A DNA stretch of 32,598 nt from Lentilactobacillus sp. Marseille-Q4993 (GCF_951230165.1 NZ_CATNVB010000029.1:1-32598), one strand, 5' to 3'; numbered from the stretch's first letter, positions 15,475 to 23,629 are shown. Translations and numbers: made by a program. Notes: generated by a model not told the origin, from the letters alone.

Positions 15475-16797
15475 ATGTCGAATCAAAAAGATTATCATGA
15501 CGACGAAGCGTTGTTGGATATTCATGACAAACCCAAGTTTTTCCCTTGGATCGGTCTATCACTCCAACACATGTTTTCAATGTTTGGCTCAACGGTTATC
15601 GTTCCGTTATTGGTGGGATTAAGCCCAAGTATTGCGTTGTTCTCATCTGGTGTCGGAACGTTGCTTCACATCATGATTACTCAGCGAAAGATTCCTGCCT
15701 ACATGGGATCAAGTTTCGCATTTATTTTACCAATGACGGCTTTGATGAAGACGACTGGATATCCAGGAATCGCTCAAGGGGTTGTTGGAGTTGGTTTGGT
15801 ATACCTATTGGTCGCAGCGATTATCTGGGCAATTGGTTCTGCGTGGGTTGATAAAATATTGCCACCAATCGTTGTTGGACCAATTGTTATGGTTATCGGT
15901 CTTTCACTCGCTGGAAGTGCCGCTCAAGATGCCATGATGAAAGACGGTAAGTACAGTTTGACCTACTTCTTGATTGCATTAGCCACATTATTCTTAGCTA
16001 TTTTCTTCAATATGGTTTTCAAAGGCTTTATTGGTTTGATTCCAGTTCTACTTGCAATTGTCTGTGGATACTTACTATCTGTCTTTTGTGGCTTGGTTGA
16101 TTTACATGCCATTGCTGCAGCATCTTGGTTTAAGATTCCGCAATTTGAATTCCCAGGTATTTCATATAAGTTCAAGCTAAACTGGGGTGCGATTATGTCG
16201 ATTGCCCCAATTGCGTTTGTCACGATGACTGAGCACATGGGTCACATCATGGTGCTTGATGAATTGACTCACAGAAACTTTTTCAAGGATCCAGGTTTGA
16301 ACAGAACCCTTGCTGGTGACGGTGCTGCATCACTTTTTGCTGGATTAGTTGGTGGTCCTGCGGTTACTAGTTACGGCGAAAACATTGGGGTTATGGCAAT
16401 TACGAAGATTCACAGTGTGTACGTATTGATGGGTGCAGCTGTCTTTGCAATTATCTTCTCCTTTGTTCACAAACTAAACGTGTTGATTATGCAAATGCCA
16501 TTGCCTGTTATCGGTGGAATTAGTTTCCTATTATTTGGAACGATTGCCACTTCCGGAATTCAGGTTATGGTTGAAAACAAAGTTGATATGGGCTTGAAGC
16601 GAAATTTAATGATTGCTTCCTCAGTTATGGTTATTGGAGTTGGTAATGCCTATCTTCAACTTGGTGATTTCCAATTTACCGGACTTGCTTTTGCAACGAT
16701 TATCGGAATTGTTCTTAACCTTGTATTGCCACAGAAGGCTGCGAGTGAGAAGGAGCATGAGATGAGGTTGGCGCGTAAGGCGGCGGGAAAGGATTAG
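15475..16797 (+). CDS. pyrP: Uracil permease (NCS2/NAT family)
   Basis: Uracil:proton symporter in the cytoplasmic membrane, 440 residues and roughly 14 helices. The start is ATG 15475 (MSNQKDYHDDEAL) with AAGGTGG at 15460-15466; the in-frame TTG 15442 lies in the terminator tail. Family marks are GLSLQHMFSMFGSTVIVP in helix 1, SSFAFILPM, and GGPAVTSYGENIGVMAITK, the NCS2 signature around helix 10 with a Glu typical of uracil transporters. TMTEHMGH contains the substrate-binding Glu. PyrR control upstream supports uracil as substrate. It is followed by a repeat-family hairpin and then a terminator. Confidence 0.92.
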   Translation: MSNQKDYHDDEALLDIHDKPKFFPWIGLSLQHMFSMFGSTVIVPLLVGLSPSIALFSSGVGTLLHIMITQRKIPAYMGSSFAFILPMTALMKTTGYPGIAQGVVGVGLVYLLVAAIIWAIGSAWVDKILPPIVVGPIVMVIGLSLAGSAAQDAMMKDGKYSLTYFLIALATLFLAIFFNMVFKGFIGLIPVLLAIVCGYLLSVFCGLVDLHAIAAASWFKIPQFEFPGISYKFKLNWGAIMSIAPIAFVTMTEHMGHIMVLDELTHRNFFKDPGLNRTLAGDGAASLFAGLVGGPAVTSYGENIGVMAITKIHSVYVLMGAAVFAIIFSFVHKLNVLIMQMPLPVIGGISFLLFGTIATSGIQVMVENKVDMGLKRNLMIASSVMVIGVGNAYLQLGDFQFTGLAFATIIGIVLNLVLPQKAASEKEHEMRLARKAAGKD

Positions 16798-16807
16798 AGT
16801 GTGAGGG

Positions 16808-16852
16808 AGTGAGACAGAAAGCATACGAAGATGCTTTCGATGTCTCACCCCC
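16808..16852 (+). repeat. Repeat-family hairpin after pyrP
   Basis: GTGAGACA/TGTCTCAC encloses AAGCAT/ATGCTT. It is nearly identical to the hairpin after the aldo/keto reductase (477-516) and lies in the same orientation relative to its gene. Confidence 0.6.
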
Positions 16853-16855
16853 GCG

Positions 16856-16935
16856 AGACCGACAGTAACTGAGGACCATGAATAGTGGTCCTCAGTCCTG
16901 ACGGTTACTGCGTGTAGCAAGGATTTGGATAAAAG
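16856..16935 (+). repeat. 3'-UTR cruciform element, copy after pyrP
   Basis: A perfect stem ACTGAGGACCA/TGGTCCTCAGT surrounds TGAATAG, then CTGACGGTTACTGCGTGTAG and TTTGGATAAAA. It has the same order as after the aldo/keto reductase and gntP. The stem bases differ from those copies while pairing is kept. Confidence 0.7.
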
Positions 16936-16938
16936 CAA

Positions 16939-16990
16939 AGAATGCAGCAATAAATTTCACGAAACTGAAATTTATTACTGCATTTTTTCG
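16939..16990 (+). terminator. Terminator of pyrP
   Basis: AATGCAGCAATAAATTTC pairs with GAAATTTATTACTGCATT (one mismatch) around ACGAAACT, followed by TTTTT. Confidence 0.85.
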
Positions 16991-17079
16991 ATATGTGAAC
17001 TATTTAGTATCTTAATATTTTATAGGCGCATGGAATTGAAACTCCGAACACGTTTTTTGCTGGCCTTTCATAGTTTTAA

Positions 17080-18402
17080 CTACTCCGCACGTTCCGTCCG
17101 CTTAATATCCGCTCTCATATCCCTCACTAATAATGGCAAGAATAACAAAATGTAGATAAACAAAAATAGTCCCGTACTAATGAAAATATACGCACCATTA
17201 CTGATGAATTTAAAAGCAAATGTAAACAACAATGATCCTAGTGGCGAGATGCAAGTTACAAGGGCAATAAACGTTGACATTACGCGCCCTAGCATGTGGG
17301 TTGGTACCGTTAGCTGCATGTAAACAGAACTGGAAATATTAAGCACTGAATTGAATACCCCGGCGGTTGCCAGAGTTCCAGAACAGAGAACCGTAAAGAG
17401 CAGTGGAGTGGTGTAAGTTAGGTTGAAAATTCCAATTAAGAAAATTGCCACACTCATGATTACAAGTGGAATTACGATTTTAACTAGCAGATGTTTCCTA
17501 CCTGGAAAGATGCTGAGCAAAATGCTCCCGGCCAAAATTCCTGCTGAAAAGAAACCGTCTATGATACCGACGGCTGAATTGCCAGCGTGAATTTGGTGGA
17601 CGATTGTATATGGAAGGCCAACCGTGACCGCAACAAATAGAAAATTAATCATGCAGGCAATCAAGATAAGGTCTCTCATCATTTTTCGATTGAGGATATA
17701 ATGAAGCCCCTCCATGAATTGAGTGAGCTGATTTTTCAGAGAGTTATTGGTTCTTGAGATACTCTTGTTTTCGTTGCGTTGATAGTGAAACTTCATTGAA
17801 AGAGTTATTCCAAGCCAAGCAATTGAAGCAATGATTGAAATTAAGACAAATGTGTCAAATTTAACTGCAGAGTATAGAGCAACACCAACAATTGGAGCAA
17901 GAACTGATGATAGGGAAGAAGCTGACTGAGTCAGTGATCCTAACCGGGGGATGAAGTCTGGACTTACCAATTCTTTCACGGAGGCGGTGTAGGCAGTGGT
18001 TGAAAAGTTTCCGGTTGTAGAAAGGATAACTAGCAGGATGGCCACCGGAACTAGTTTTGAGAAACCGGAAAAATAGTCAATTGTAAGCCAAAATATTGTC
18101 AAAGCGATAATCTTTATTAAAGAACAAAAAATGATGATTCGTTTGTGGGGATACCGATCAGTAATATTACCAACGGGGATCATCGTTAAAATACTAACAA
18201 TTGGCGTAATTGCGGACTCTAGGCCAAACGCAATTGGTGAATGGGTCTCACTTAATAACATCAGCCCGAGGGCGAGCGAAAACATTCCGCTACTAAACGA
18301 GCTGATTAGATTGCCAGTAACGTCTTTCACGATTTGAACTTTTGATTCTGATACAGTGATTGCTTGAATGGTTGAGTTTTCCGGATCAACATTGTTTGTC
18401 AT
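17080..18402 (-). CDS. MFS transporter (MFS_3-type exporter)
   Basis: A 440-residue, 12-helix major facilitator resembling the MFS_3 / enterobactin-exporter-like group, a probable drug or metabolite exporter. The start is ATG 18402 (MTNNVDPENS), with AAGGTG 6 nt ahead. IPVGNITDRYPHKRIIIF in loop 2-3 is MFS motif A, with the Asp and basic residues present. It is divergent from a winged-helix gene at 18515; the 112-nt spacer holds a palindrome. This suggests local regulation, but the substrate cannot be told. Confidence 0.83.
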   Translation of the reverse strand: MTNNVDPENSTIQAITVSESKVQIVKDVTGNLISSFSSGMFSLALGLMLLSETHSPIAFGLESAITPIVSILTMIPVGNITDRYPHKRIIIFCSLIKIIALTIFWLTIDYFSGFSKLVPVAILLVILSTTGNFSTTAYTASVKELVSPDFIPRLGSLTQSASSLSSVLAPIVGVALYSAVKFDTFVLISIIASIAWLGITLSMKFHYQRNENKSISRTNNSLKNQLTQFMEGLHYILNRKMMRDLILIACMINFLFVAVTVGLPYTIVHQIHAGNSAVGIIDGFFSAGILAGSILLSIFPGRKHLLVKIVIPLVIMSVAIFLIGIFNLTYTTPLLFTVLCSGTLATAGVFNSVLNISSSVYMQLTVPTHMLGRVMSTFIALVTCISPLGSLLFTFAFKFISNGAYIFISTGLFLFIYILLFLPLLVRDMRADIKRTERAE

Positions 18403-18428
18403 ATTGGACACCTTCAAAAAATAATTAT

Positions 18429-18448
18429 CGTTAAAAATAATTTTAACG
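18429..18448. promoter_or_regulatory. Palindromic operator candidate between MFS and regulator genes
   Basis: CGTTAAAA-ATAA-TTTTAACG, 8 bp each side. Next to it are two direct copies of an ACGTTNNATAT-like block about 20 bp apart (18446 and 18465). It is a good candidate target for the divergent winged-helix protein. Confidence 0.5.
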
Positions 18449-18514
18449 TTGATATGAATTTAGACGTTTGATATTATTTTGTCAAGAGCATATTATGAAT
18501 TCGAGGTGAAATAA

Positions 18515-19093
18515 ATGGCAGCGAAGAAAGTATCCCAGTTTGCAAAGTTAATGAGCGATGAAAAAGTTGGGGCAATCTTAAAAGTGACAAACGTTCCAGA
18601 GGGACTAACCACTAAGCAAATCGCAGAGAAAGCTGATATTCCAGCGAATCAACTGTACTATAAACTTAAGAAGTTAATTGATGCCGGCCTGCTTGAAATT
18701 GTTAATGTTAAGAGTGTTAAAAATCTGCAGGAGTATTATTATTCAAGCACTGGTTTTAGAGACACCAGTGAATCACTTGATGGTGGTGAGATGAACATCT
18801 CAGCTGAATGGGTGGCAGATCACAGCGATGAAGTTGCTCAGTGGCTGATATTCAACAATCAGCAGTTTTTGGAATCAATGGAGTCTGAAACCAAAAAGTA
18901 TGGTAAATCAAAAGAGAATAAGAATCAGATCCACAGTTCTTATCTGACAGATAGTGTTCAGCTTAGTAGAGAGGCAGAGGATAAACTGCTGATGGATATC
19001 CGTCAGTTACTCCGGGATGCAGAAAAAAACGACCAGGGAAAAGATAAGAAGAAAATTAACTTTATTTTTGAAAAGTGGCTGGATAGAGGATAA
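18515..19093 (+). CDS. Winged-helix transcriptional regulator, ArsR-like
   Basis: 192 residues. The N-terminal 75 or so form a winged helix: GAILKVTNVPEGLTTKQIAEK, then ADIPANQLYYKLKKLIDAGLLEIV as helix-turn-helix, then a wing. The C-terminal 110 residues are helical and highly charged, with a basic stretch KSKENKNQ and ending DKKKINFIFEKWLDRG; they may bind ligand or mediate dimerisation. No Cys-pair metal site is seen, so metal sensing is unlikely. The ribosome site is GAGGTG. It probably controls the divergent MFS exporter through the palindrome at 18429-18448, and ends at a strong terminator. Confidence 0.8.
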   Translation: MAAKKVSQFAKLMSDEKVGAILKVTNVPEGLTTKQIAEKADIPANQLYYKLKKLIDAGLLEIVNVKSVKNLQEYYYSSTGFRDTSESLDGGEMNISAEWVADHSDEVAQWLIFNNQQFLESMESETKKYGKSKENKNQIHSSYLTDSVQLSREAEDKLLMDIRQLLRDAEKNDQGKDKKKINFIFEKWLDRG

Positions 19094-19111
19094 GGGTATA
19101 GATTCAAAAAA

Positions 19112-19150
19112 AGCAGCGATAATTTTTCATGAAAATGAAAATTATCGCTG
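19112..19150 (+). terminator. Terminator after the winged-helix gene
   Basis: GCAGCGATAATTTTTCAT and ATGAAAATTATCGCTGC enclose GAAA (one bulge), with A7 before and TTTTGATTTT after. It could also serve the converging gntP. Confidence 0.85.
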
Positions 19151-19159
19151 CTTTTGATT

Positions 19160-19232
19160 TTATCCAAATTATTGCTTTACGCAGTAACCATTGAGAATGC
19201 GACCCATTATTCATGGTTCGCAGTTATTGCTA
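19160..19232 (-). repeat. 3'-UTR cruciform element, copy after gntP
   Basis: On the minus strand it begins at the gntP stop: AGCAATAACTGCGAACCA, loop TGAATAA, TGGGTCGCA, then GGTTACTGCG, AAGCAA and TTTGGATAAAA. The stem TGCGA-CCA/TGG-TCGCA differs fully from the other two copies, yet pairs; loop and flanks are conserved. Confidence 0.65.
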
Positions 19233-20585
19233 ATGAACGATTGCGTTCAGAATCAATACCATCAGCAACCCAACCACTGACAATACTGTTTCCAATACCG
19301 TCCAGATTTGAAGAGTTTGTTTAACTGATAATTCAAAGTATTCGTTAACCATCCAGAAACCAGCATCATTAACGTGAGATGCGGCAACTGAACCAGCACC
19401 GATTGCTAACGTGATCATAACTGGATCAGCGTGAGTTGCGGCAACTAGAGGCATAACAAGACCAGCAGCGGTCAAAGATGCAACGGCAGCTGAACCAAGG
19501 GCAACTCGCAAAATAACGGCAATCAACCAAGCTAAGATGATTGGTGATAAGTTAACATGGGCCATTGCGTGTTGAATAGCAGTACCAACACCACCATCAA
19601 GTAGAACTTGCTTGAAGGCAGCCCCACCACTGATGATCATCAGAAGCACAGCAACCGACTTAATGGCTTCGTTCAGAGTATTACCAATTTCTTTCATCGT
19701 CTTCTTTTGGTGTGAACCCATTGCCCACATTGCGAAGAGAAGAGAAGCAAGCATGGCAACAGTTGGAGTTCCCAACATTGTCATAATTGCGTTGAAACCA
19801 TGACGCTCGGCGGCTTTAGAACCGTGCATCACCACAAGCTGGTAGATAGTTGAAGCACCCATGAAGATAACTGGGAAAAGGGATGTCAGCATTGAAATCC
19901 CAAATCCTGGTGTTTCGTCAAGGTTAAACTTCTTCATTTCACCAAGTGCAGGTAATTCGCGCTTAACTTCGAAAGCCTCTGGGGCATATTTTTTAGCAAG
20001 TCTTGAGAACAGAGGACCAGCGATAATAATGGTTGGGATAGCAGCGATGATTCCAAAAATCAACACTTTACCAATATTTGCACCCATTGCCAAAGTAACA
20101 GCAGTAGGAGCTGGTTGTGGTGGTAGGAAGGCTTGGGTAGTAGATAATGCAGCCAACATTGGAATTCCTAAGTATAGGAAGGGAATTTCAGCTTCCAAAG
20201 CAACGGCGAAGATGATTGGAGTCAACAGAACCAAACCAACTTCGAAGAACATTGACATTCCGATGATAAACGAAGCAATCACAACGGCAAGTTGGAGCTT
20301 GTTTTTACCAAAGAAACCAATCAACGTTTCGGAAATCCGGTATGATCCACCAGCATCTGATACGAGTCGGCCAATCATTGCACCAAACCCGAAGACGATT
20401 GCTAGGTCACCCATTGAATTACCAATTCCTTTGGTAATCGTGGTAGCAACGTCTGCAGGGTTCATTCCAAGACCCAAAGCAACAACGAAGGCAGTAAGAA
20501 CCAACGCAACGAAGGTATTCATTTTAACCTTAATAATCAAGAATAATAGTAAGGCGATACCTAAGAACAAAACTAAAAATTGCAA
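19230..20585 (-). CDS. gntP: Gluconate:proton symporter, GntP family
   Basis: A 451-residue membrane permease with 12 or more helices, importing gluconate or a related sugar acid. Family marks are FGFGAMIGRLVSDAGGSYRI near residue 65-85, PPQPAPTAVTLAMGANIGKV near 155-175, and SHVNDAGFWMVNEYF near the C-terminus. The start is TTG (20585) with GAGGAAG ahead. It has a near-consensus promoter (20625-20653) and a cre-like site further upstream. No gluconate kinase or dehydrogenase gene is adjacent, so the catabolic partner must be elsewhere. Confidence 0.9.
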   Translation of the reverse strand: MQFLVLFLGIALLLFLIIKVKMNTFVALVLTAFVVALGLGMNPADVATTITKGIGNSMGDLAIVFGFGAMIGRLVSDAGGSYRISETLIGFFGKNKLQLAVVIASFIIGMSMFFEVGLVLLTPIIFAVALEAEIPFLYLGIPMLAALSTTQAFLPPQPAPTAVTLAMGANIGKVLIFGIIAAIPTIIIAGPLFSRLAKKYAPEAFEVKRELPALGEMKKFNLDETPGFGISMLTSLFPVIFMGASTIYQLVVMHGSKAAERHGFNAIMTMLGTPTVAMLASLLFAMWAMGSHQKKTMKEIGNTLNEAIKSVAVLLMIISGGAAFKQVLLDGGVGTAIQHAMAHVNLSPIILAWLIAVILRVALGSAAVASLTAAGLVMPLVAATHADPVMITLAIGAGSVAASHVNDAGFWMVNEYFELSVKQTLQIWTVLETVLSVVGLLMVLILNAIVH

Positions 20586-20624
20586 CTTTCTTCCTCATTT
20601 CTATATTTAAAATCGAACTTTAAA

Positions 20625-20653
20625 ATTATATTGGTAAAAGAAAGCGCAGTCAA
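20625..20653 (-). promoter_or_regulatory. Promoter of gntP
   Basis: On the minus strand TTGACT (20653-20648), 17 bp, TATAAT (20630-20625). Confidence 0.8.
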
Positions 20654-20706
20654 TTTTTCCTTATAGGTCTCATAAGATATGTAAAAACAAGTGCGAAATA
20701 AAACTG

Positions 20707-20720
20707 TGAAACCGCTTAAA
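20707..20720. promoter_or_regulatory. cre-like site upstream of gntP
   Basis: TGAAACCGCTTAAA fits 13 of 14 positions of the CcpA consensus TGWAANCGNTNWCA. It lies about 54 bp upstream of the -35 box, a position that could mean activation or weak control rather than simple blockage. Confidence 0.5.
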
Positions 20721-20799
20721 CCGTTGTACCGATTGATGAAAATAATTTTCGAAATTTGTCCGATAAATTTTCAAAAAGATAATGGTATATACAAAAAAG

Positions 20800-20838
20800 A
20801 TGGCTAAAAGTCAAGGAATAAGGCTTTTAACCATCTGA
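20800..20838 (-). terminator. Terminator downstream of the hrt operon
   Basis: AGATGG-TTAAAAG pairs with CTTTTAG-CCATCT on the minus strand, followed by TTTTTTG. A second, weaker hairpin (AAACTAAA/TTTAGTTT, about 20871-20905) lies between it and the hrtA stop. Confidence 0.75.
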
Positions 20839-20918
20839 AAAATATTTTTATTTTTAAATAATCTTAAGAAAAACTAAAGAATTCGATAACTGTTTTAGTT
20901 TCTTTTCACGCATCTTAG

Positions 20919-21602
20919 TTAATCGTTTTGTTCATCCTTTGTAATTTTACCGTCCATAATGTGATAAACGTTATCGGCAAATTCAATCAAACGCACATCA
21001 TGAGTAACAATAACGATCGACTTTTCTCTGGAATGGGCTAAATCACGGAAGAGCTTGCCGACTTCTAGTACTCTTTCACTATCGAGAGCAGCGGTTGGTT
21101 CGTCAGCAAGGACGATTGCAGAATCAGTGTAGAGAGCTCGGGCAATTGCAACTCGTTGATTTTGACCGCCTGATAATTCGCTAGGATATTTGTTAACTAG
21201 CTTTTCAATTCCAAGTTGTTGGAATAAATCAGCTAGCTCATTTTTATCCAAATTCCCAGATTTTCTAACCTTGTCAACTAACGTGAATTGTTCTTTAACT
21301 GTAAGATACGGAACCAAATTGTATGACTGAAGAATGAAGCCGATATTGTTCAGGCGAAGCTGATCTCGTTGCTTGGAGGACATGTGGTCAATTTGCTGAT
21401 CATCGATGTAAACTTGACCTTCAGATGGAGTTTGGAGGCCGCCGGCAATGGTAAGAAAGGTACTCTTACCTGCCCCGGAAGGACCAAGAATCAAACTGAG
21501 TTCCCCTTTTTCGGTACTCATGTTGATGTCTGAAAGGACTTGGATGAAGCTGGAATCTTTACCAAATGATTTACTGATATTTTCTAATTTAATTGCTTGC
21601 AT
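20919..21602 (-). CDS. hrtA: Haem-efflux ABC transporter ATPase, HrtA-like
   Basis: A 227-residue ABC ATPase of the MacB/LolD-type class. Walker A is GPSGAGKS (40-47), Q-loop LQSYNLVPYLTV, signature LSGGQNQRVAIARAL, Walker B IVLADEPTAALD and H-loop IVTHD, so it is intact. It should power the FtsX-like permease encoded 4 nt upstream, whose end overlaps its GGAGG ribosome site. Gene order regulator-permease-ATPase and the TGACAC palindromes match hrtRBA of Lactococcus, where the pump removes excess haem. The haem substrate is inferred from that context. Confidence 0.85.
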   Translation of the reverse strand: MQAIKLENISKSFGKDSSFIQVLSDINMSTEKGELSLILGPSGAGKSTFLTIAGGLQTPSEGQVYIDDQQIDHMSSKQRDQLRLNNIGFILQSYNLVPYLTVKEQFTLVDKVRKSGNLDKNELADLFQQLGIEKLVNKYPSELSGGQNQRVAIARALYTDSAIVLADEPTAALDSERVLEVGKLFRDLAHSREKSIVIVTHDVRLIEFADNVYHIMDGKITKDEQND

Positions 21603-21606
21603 GTTA

Positions 21607-22665
21607 TTAACCTCCGATTACGGTAACAGGGTCGACTTTAAGTATTGAACGAACGGGGATAAGGGCAGCTAAGAGTGACAGAGCAATCAATGCTGCTGAA
21701 ACGGCTGCGAGAACTGGAACATCGAAGAAGATCGGCACTGCTGCTGGGAGAACCAAGGCAGTTGCGGTTGCAAGAACGGCACTAATCAATAGGCCAGCGG
21801 CAACAATGATGAATGATTGGGCAATAGTTGCCTTAACCAGAACATTTGCTGGAATCCCTTGAGCTCTCATGACGGCATAGTTCTTAAGTTTCTGCATTGT
21901 GAGAATGTACAGGAATACCGCGATAACGATGACCGAGATAACCATTAGGAAGCCAATCATTAATTCAAACGTTGTGTTTTGAGCGGAGTAACCAGGAAGC
22001 TTGTTGATCACAGTACCAACTTTGTAGTTTTTGAGGTGCTTATCACTGATGTTGATGCTATTAGATTTTGAGATCACAGCACTACCAACGATGTTTGAGT
22101 TGTAATTCTTTAGGGTGTTCCAGTGAGAAATGTCTCCATAGATGATTGGGGCAATATCAATTTTGGCATCCTTTGTAAAACCAACGATTTTAAACTTTTG
22201 GTTTGATGAATTAAGTTTGAGCGTATCGCCAAGTTTGTAACCATTTGTTTTGAATGCTTCATCGACGATTACATCACCCTTAGCTAGTGACTTCTTACCT
22301 GAAGTTACGTCCAAAGTTTTGTAAATGTATTGGTCATCTGATAGGCCAATATAACGGGCAGATTGTTTGCTTTGGCCAGTGGTCTTAGCGACGACTGGAG
22401 TTTCACCAATTACCGCATCATTCTTCTTATCAAGGCTGTTAATATCGCCCTTCATTAGAACTGACTGGTCAAGATTTATATTCGAATCTTTGTTTAGCGC
22501 AACTGTCTGGGTGTTCCAGGATTCGATTGCGGTAGTGTTTTGACGAGCTAATCCGATTGACAAACTAGTTAGAACGTAGATTAAGTAACCAATCAGGACA
22601 ACCATTGAGATGATGAGTGAGTATCTGAATTTTTCGTGTTTCATTTCCTTTAGGGCTAAAAACAT
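21607..22665 (-). CDS. hrtB: FtsX/MacB-type ABC permease, HrtB-like
   Basis: 352 residues. One N-terminal membrane helix (FRYSLIISMVVLIGYLIYVLTSL, here about 14-36), an extracellular domain of about 190 residues (40-230), then three helices near 235-345, the usual four-helix type VII exporter layout. It pairs with the ATPase next door. In lactococcal HrtB the outside domain and membrane face take haem from the bilayer; no ligand residues can be assigned here by eye. The ATG has GGAGG ahead and begins 14 nt after the regulator stop. Confidence 0.83.
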   Translation of the reverse strand: MFLALKEMKHEKFRYSLIISMVVLIGYLIYVLTSLSIGLARQNTTAIESWNTQTVALNKDSNINLDQSVLMKGDINSLDKKNDAVIGETPVVAKTTGQSKQSARYIGLSDDQYIYKTLDVTSGKKSLAKGDVIVDEAFKTNGYKLGDTLKLNSSNQKFKIVGFTKDAKIDIAPIIYGDISHWNTLKNYNSNIVGSAVISKSNSINISDKHLKNYKVGTVINKLPGYSAQNTTFELMIGFLMVISVIVIAVFLYILTMQKLKNYAVMRAQGIPANVLVKATIAQSFIIVAAGLLISAVLATATALVLPAAVPIFFDVPVLAAVSAALIALSLLAALIPVRSILKVDPVTVIGG

Positions 22666-22678
22666 AATGATTCCTCCA

Positions 22679-23188
22679 TTATTTAAATGCTGATAGGGAC
22701 TGACGAAGTTTGGCCACGATTGCGGCTGTGTCTTCTGGGTAAGTTAGCGCTTCTTTGATTGCTTGATGGCTGAGAATTGCAATTGACCATATCTTGGGGG
22801 GCATGGTCGATTGACTCTTGATCATCTTTTCATCGCTATAAACCATTTCGTTGTATTGGTAGTGCAGCTTGAGTAAGTTGTAATACTGACTGTTGGTCAC
22901 GTTAGCAACAAACCGTTCAACTGAGTTTGCGTATTCTTCAGGATCAGTTGTTTTATAATCCGGAATGTCTTTGTGAAAGTTGATCATCGCCTTTTTGAAG
23001 ATGAAGCCGTAAGCATCCGTTAAATCTTCAAAGTATTTGTAAAACGCACCGCGGGCGATTCCGGCTGATTTGATGATTCGTGCTACTTGAGATTGCTCGA
23101 GGGGGTGTTCGGAAAACTCTTTTAGTAAGGCGTCTTCGATGAGTTGTTGTTTGTCGGGGTTAAGGTTTTCAAAGGTTGTGCTTGGCAT
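22679..23188 (-). CDS. hrtR: TetR-family regulator, HrtR-like haem sensor
   Basis: 169 residues. The start is ATG 23188 (MPSTTFENLNPDK) with GAGGTG ahead. The N-terminal helix-turn-helix spans about 12-58 (QVARIIKSAGIARGAFYKYFED). The rest is the helical ligand and dimer domain. His72 (INFHKDIP) sits at the same number as one haem ligand I recall for lactococcal HrtR (H72, H149); His141 (LSHQAI) is a candidate for the second. Two palindromes of the HrtR type bracket its promoter, so it should repress its own operon until haem binds. Confidence 0.83.
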   Translation of the reverse strand: MPSTTFENLNPDKQQLIEDALLKEFSEHPLEQSQVARIIKSAGIARGAFYKYFEDLTDAYGFIFKKAMINFHKDIPDYKTTDPEEYANSVERFVANVTNSQYYNLLKLHYQYNEMVYSDEKMIKSQSTMPPKIWSIAILSHQAIKEALTYPEDTAAIVAKLRQSLSAFK

Positions 23189-23210
23189 GTAAGCACCTCG
23201 TTTCTTTCTG

Positions 23211-23227
23211 AGTGACACCGTGTCACT
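23211..23227. promoter_or_regulatory. HrtR-type operator 1
   Basis: AGTGACAC-C-GTGTCACT is a perfect 17-bp palindrome just downstream of the predicted start of transcription. The core TGACACnGTGTCA equals the lactococcal HrtR operator core as I recall it. Confidence 0.78.
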
Positions 23228-23241
23228 TATTGATTGGTTAT

Positions 23242-23270
23242 ATCATAGCAGGGTGGTGACACCGTGTCAA
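23242..23270 (-). promoter_or_regulatory. Promoter of hrtRBA
   Basis: Minus strand TTGACA (23270-23265), 17 bp, TATGAT (23247-23242). The -35 box lies inside operator 2. Confidence 0.82.
23256..23270. promoter_or_regulatory. HrtR-type operator 2
   Basis: GTGACAC-C-GTGTCAA repeats operator 1 with one arm base changed. Its centre is 44 bp from that of operator 1, and it covers the -35 box. Confidence 0.75.
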
Positions 23271-23320
23271 CGCCTTTGCGTTAAAAAAGATAAAAAGTCT
23301 GTAAATGCTGATATGACGGG

Positions 23321-23365
23321 GAAATGATGCTTATCACAACTTATATTGACCTTGGAACGCTGTGC
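23321..23365 (-). repeat. Extra copy of the 3' arm of element C
   Basis: Matches the 3' arm of element C (the minus-strand block with GCGTTCCAAGGTCAATAT) with a few changes, about 68 bp away. Reiteration of the 3' arm is also seen at element A. Confidence 0.7.
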
Positions 23366-23388
23366 AAGCAACATTTTATTTACGGTAA

Positions 23389-23545
23389 GAAATAATGCTC
23401 ATCACAACTCATATTGACCTTGGAACGCCATGGGGATAGGTTTGAGCCTGTAGTCTCAAACTCTACCCTTGTTCTAACCAAGCTTATAGCTTGGAAGAAC
23501 AATTTCATGGCTGAAGGTCATATGAGTTAATGTGATTCGCATTTC
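23389..23545 (-). ncRNA. Structured repeat element C (candidate RNA)
   Basis: On the minus strand the core (23524-23410) folds as: stem 1 CATATGACCTT/AAGGTCAATATG, internal loop CA/GTTCC, stem 2 GCCATG/CATGGC, hairpin 1 TTGTTCTTCCAAGCT/AGCTTGGTTAGAACAA, hairpin 2 GTTTGAG/CTCAAAC. Stem 1 goes on outward through AACT/AGTT and TCACA/TGTGA blocks to 23389-23545. It follows elements A and B in order and loop sequence but not in stem sequence. Confidence 0.6.
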
Positions 23546-23629
23546 CCATTCGCAAATACATTCTAAGGTTTATTTTGAATATTCAATTCGGTTATCCAAT
23601 GAGAACTTTTAACATAGTTAATAAAAAAA

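Noticed and set aside
19861-20610. 249-codon open frame opposite gntP
   Set aside because: It lies wholly antisense to a clear GntP gene, has no ribosome site, and its composition is the mirror of hydrophobic codons.
23389-23545. Ordinary terminator for the hrt or TrpXYZ-type operon
   Set aside because: It lies upstream of hrtRBA and beyond the TrpXYZ-type terminator (23630-23663), has a branched fold and no U-tract.
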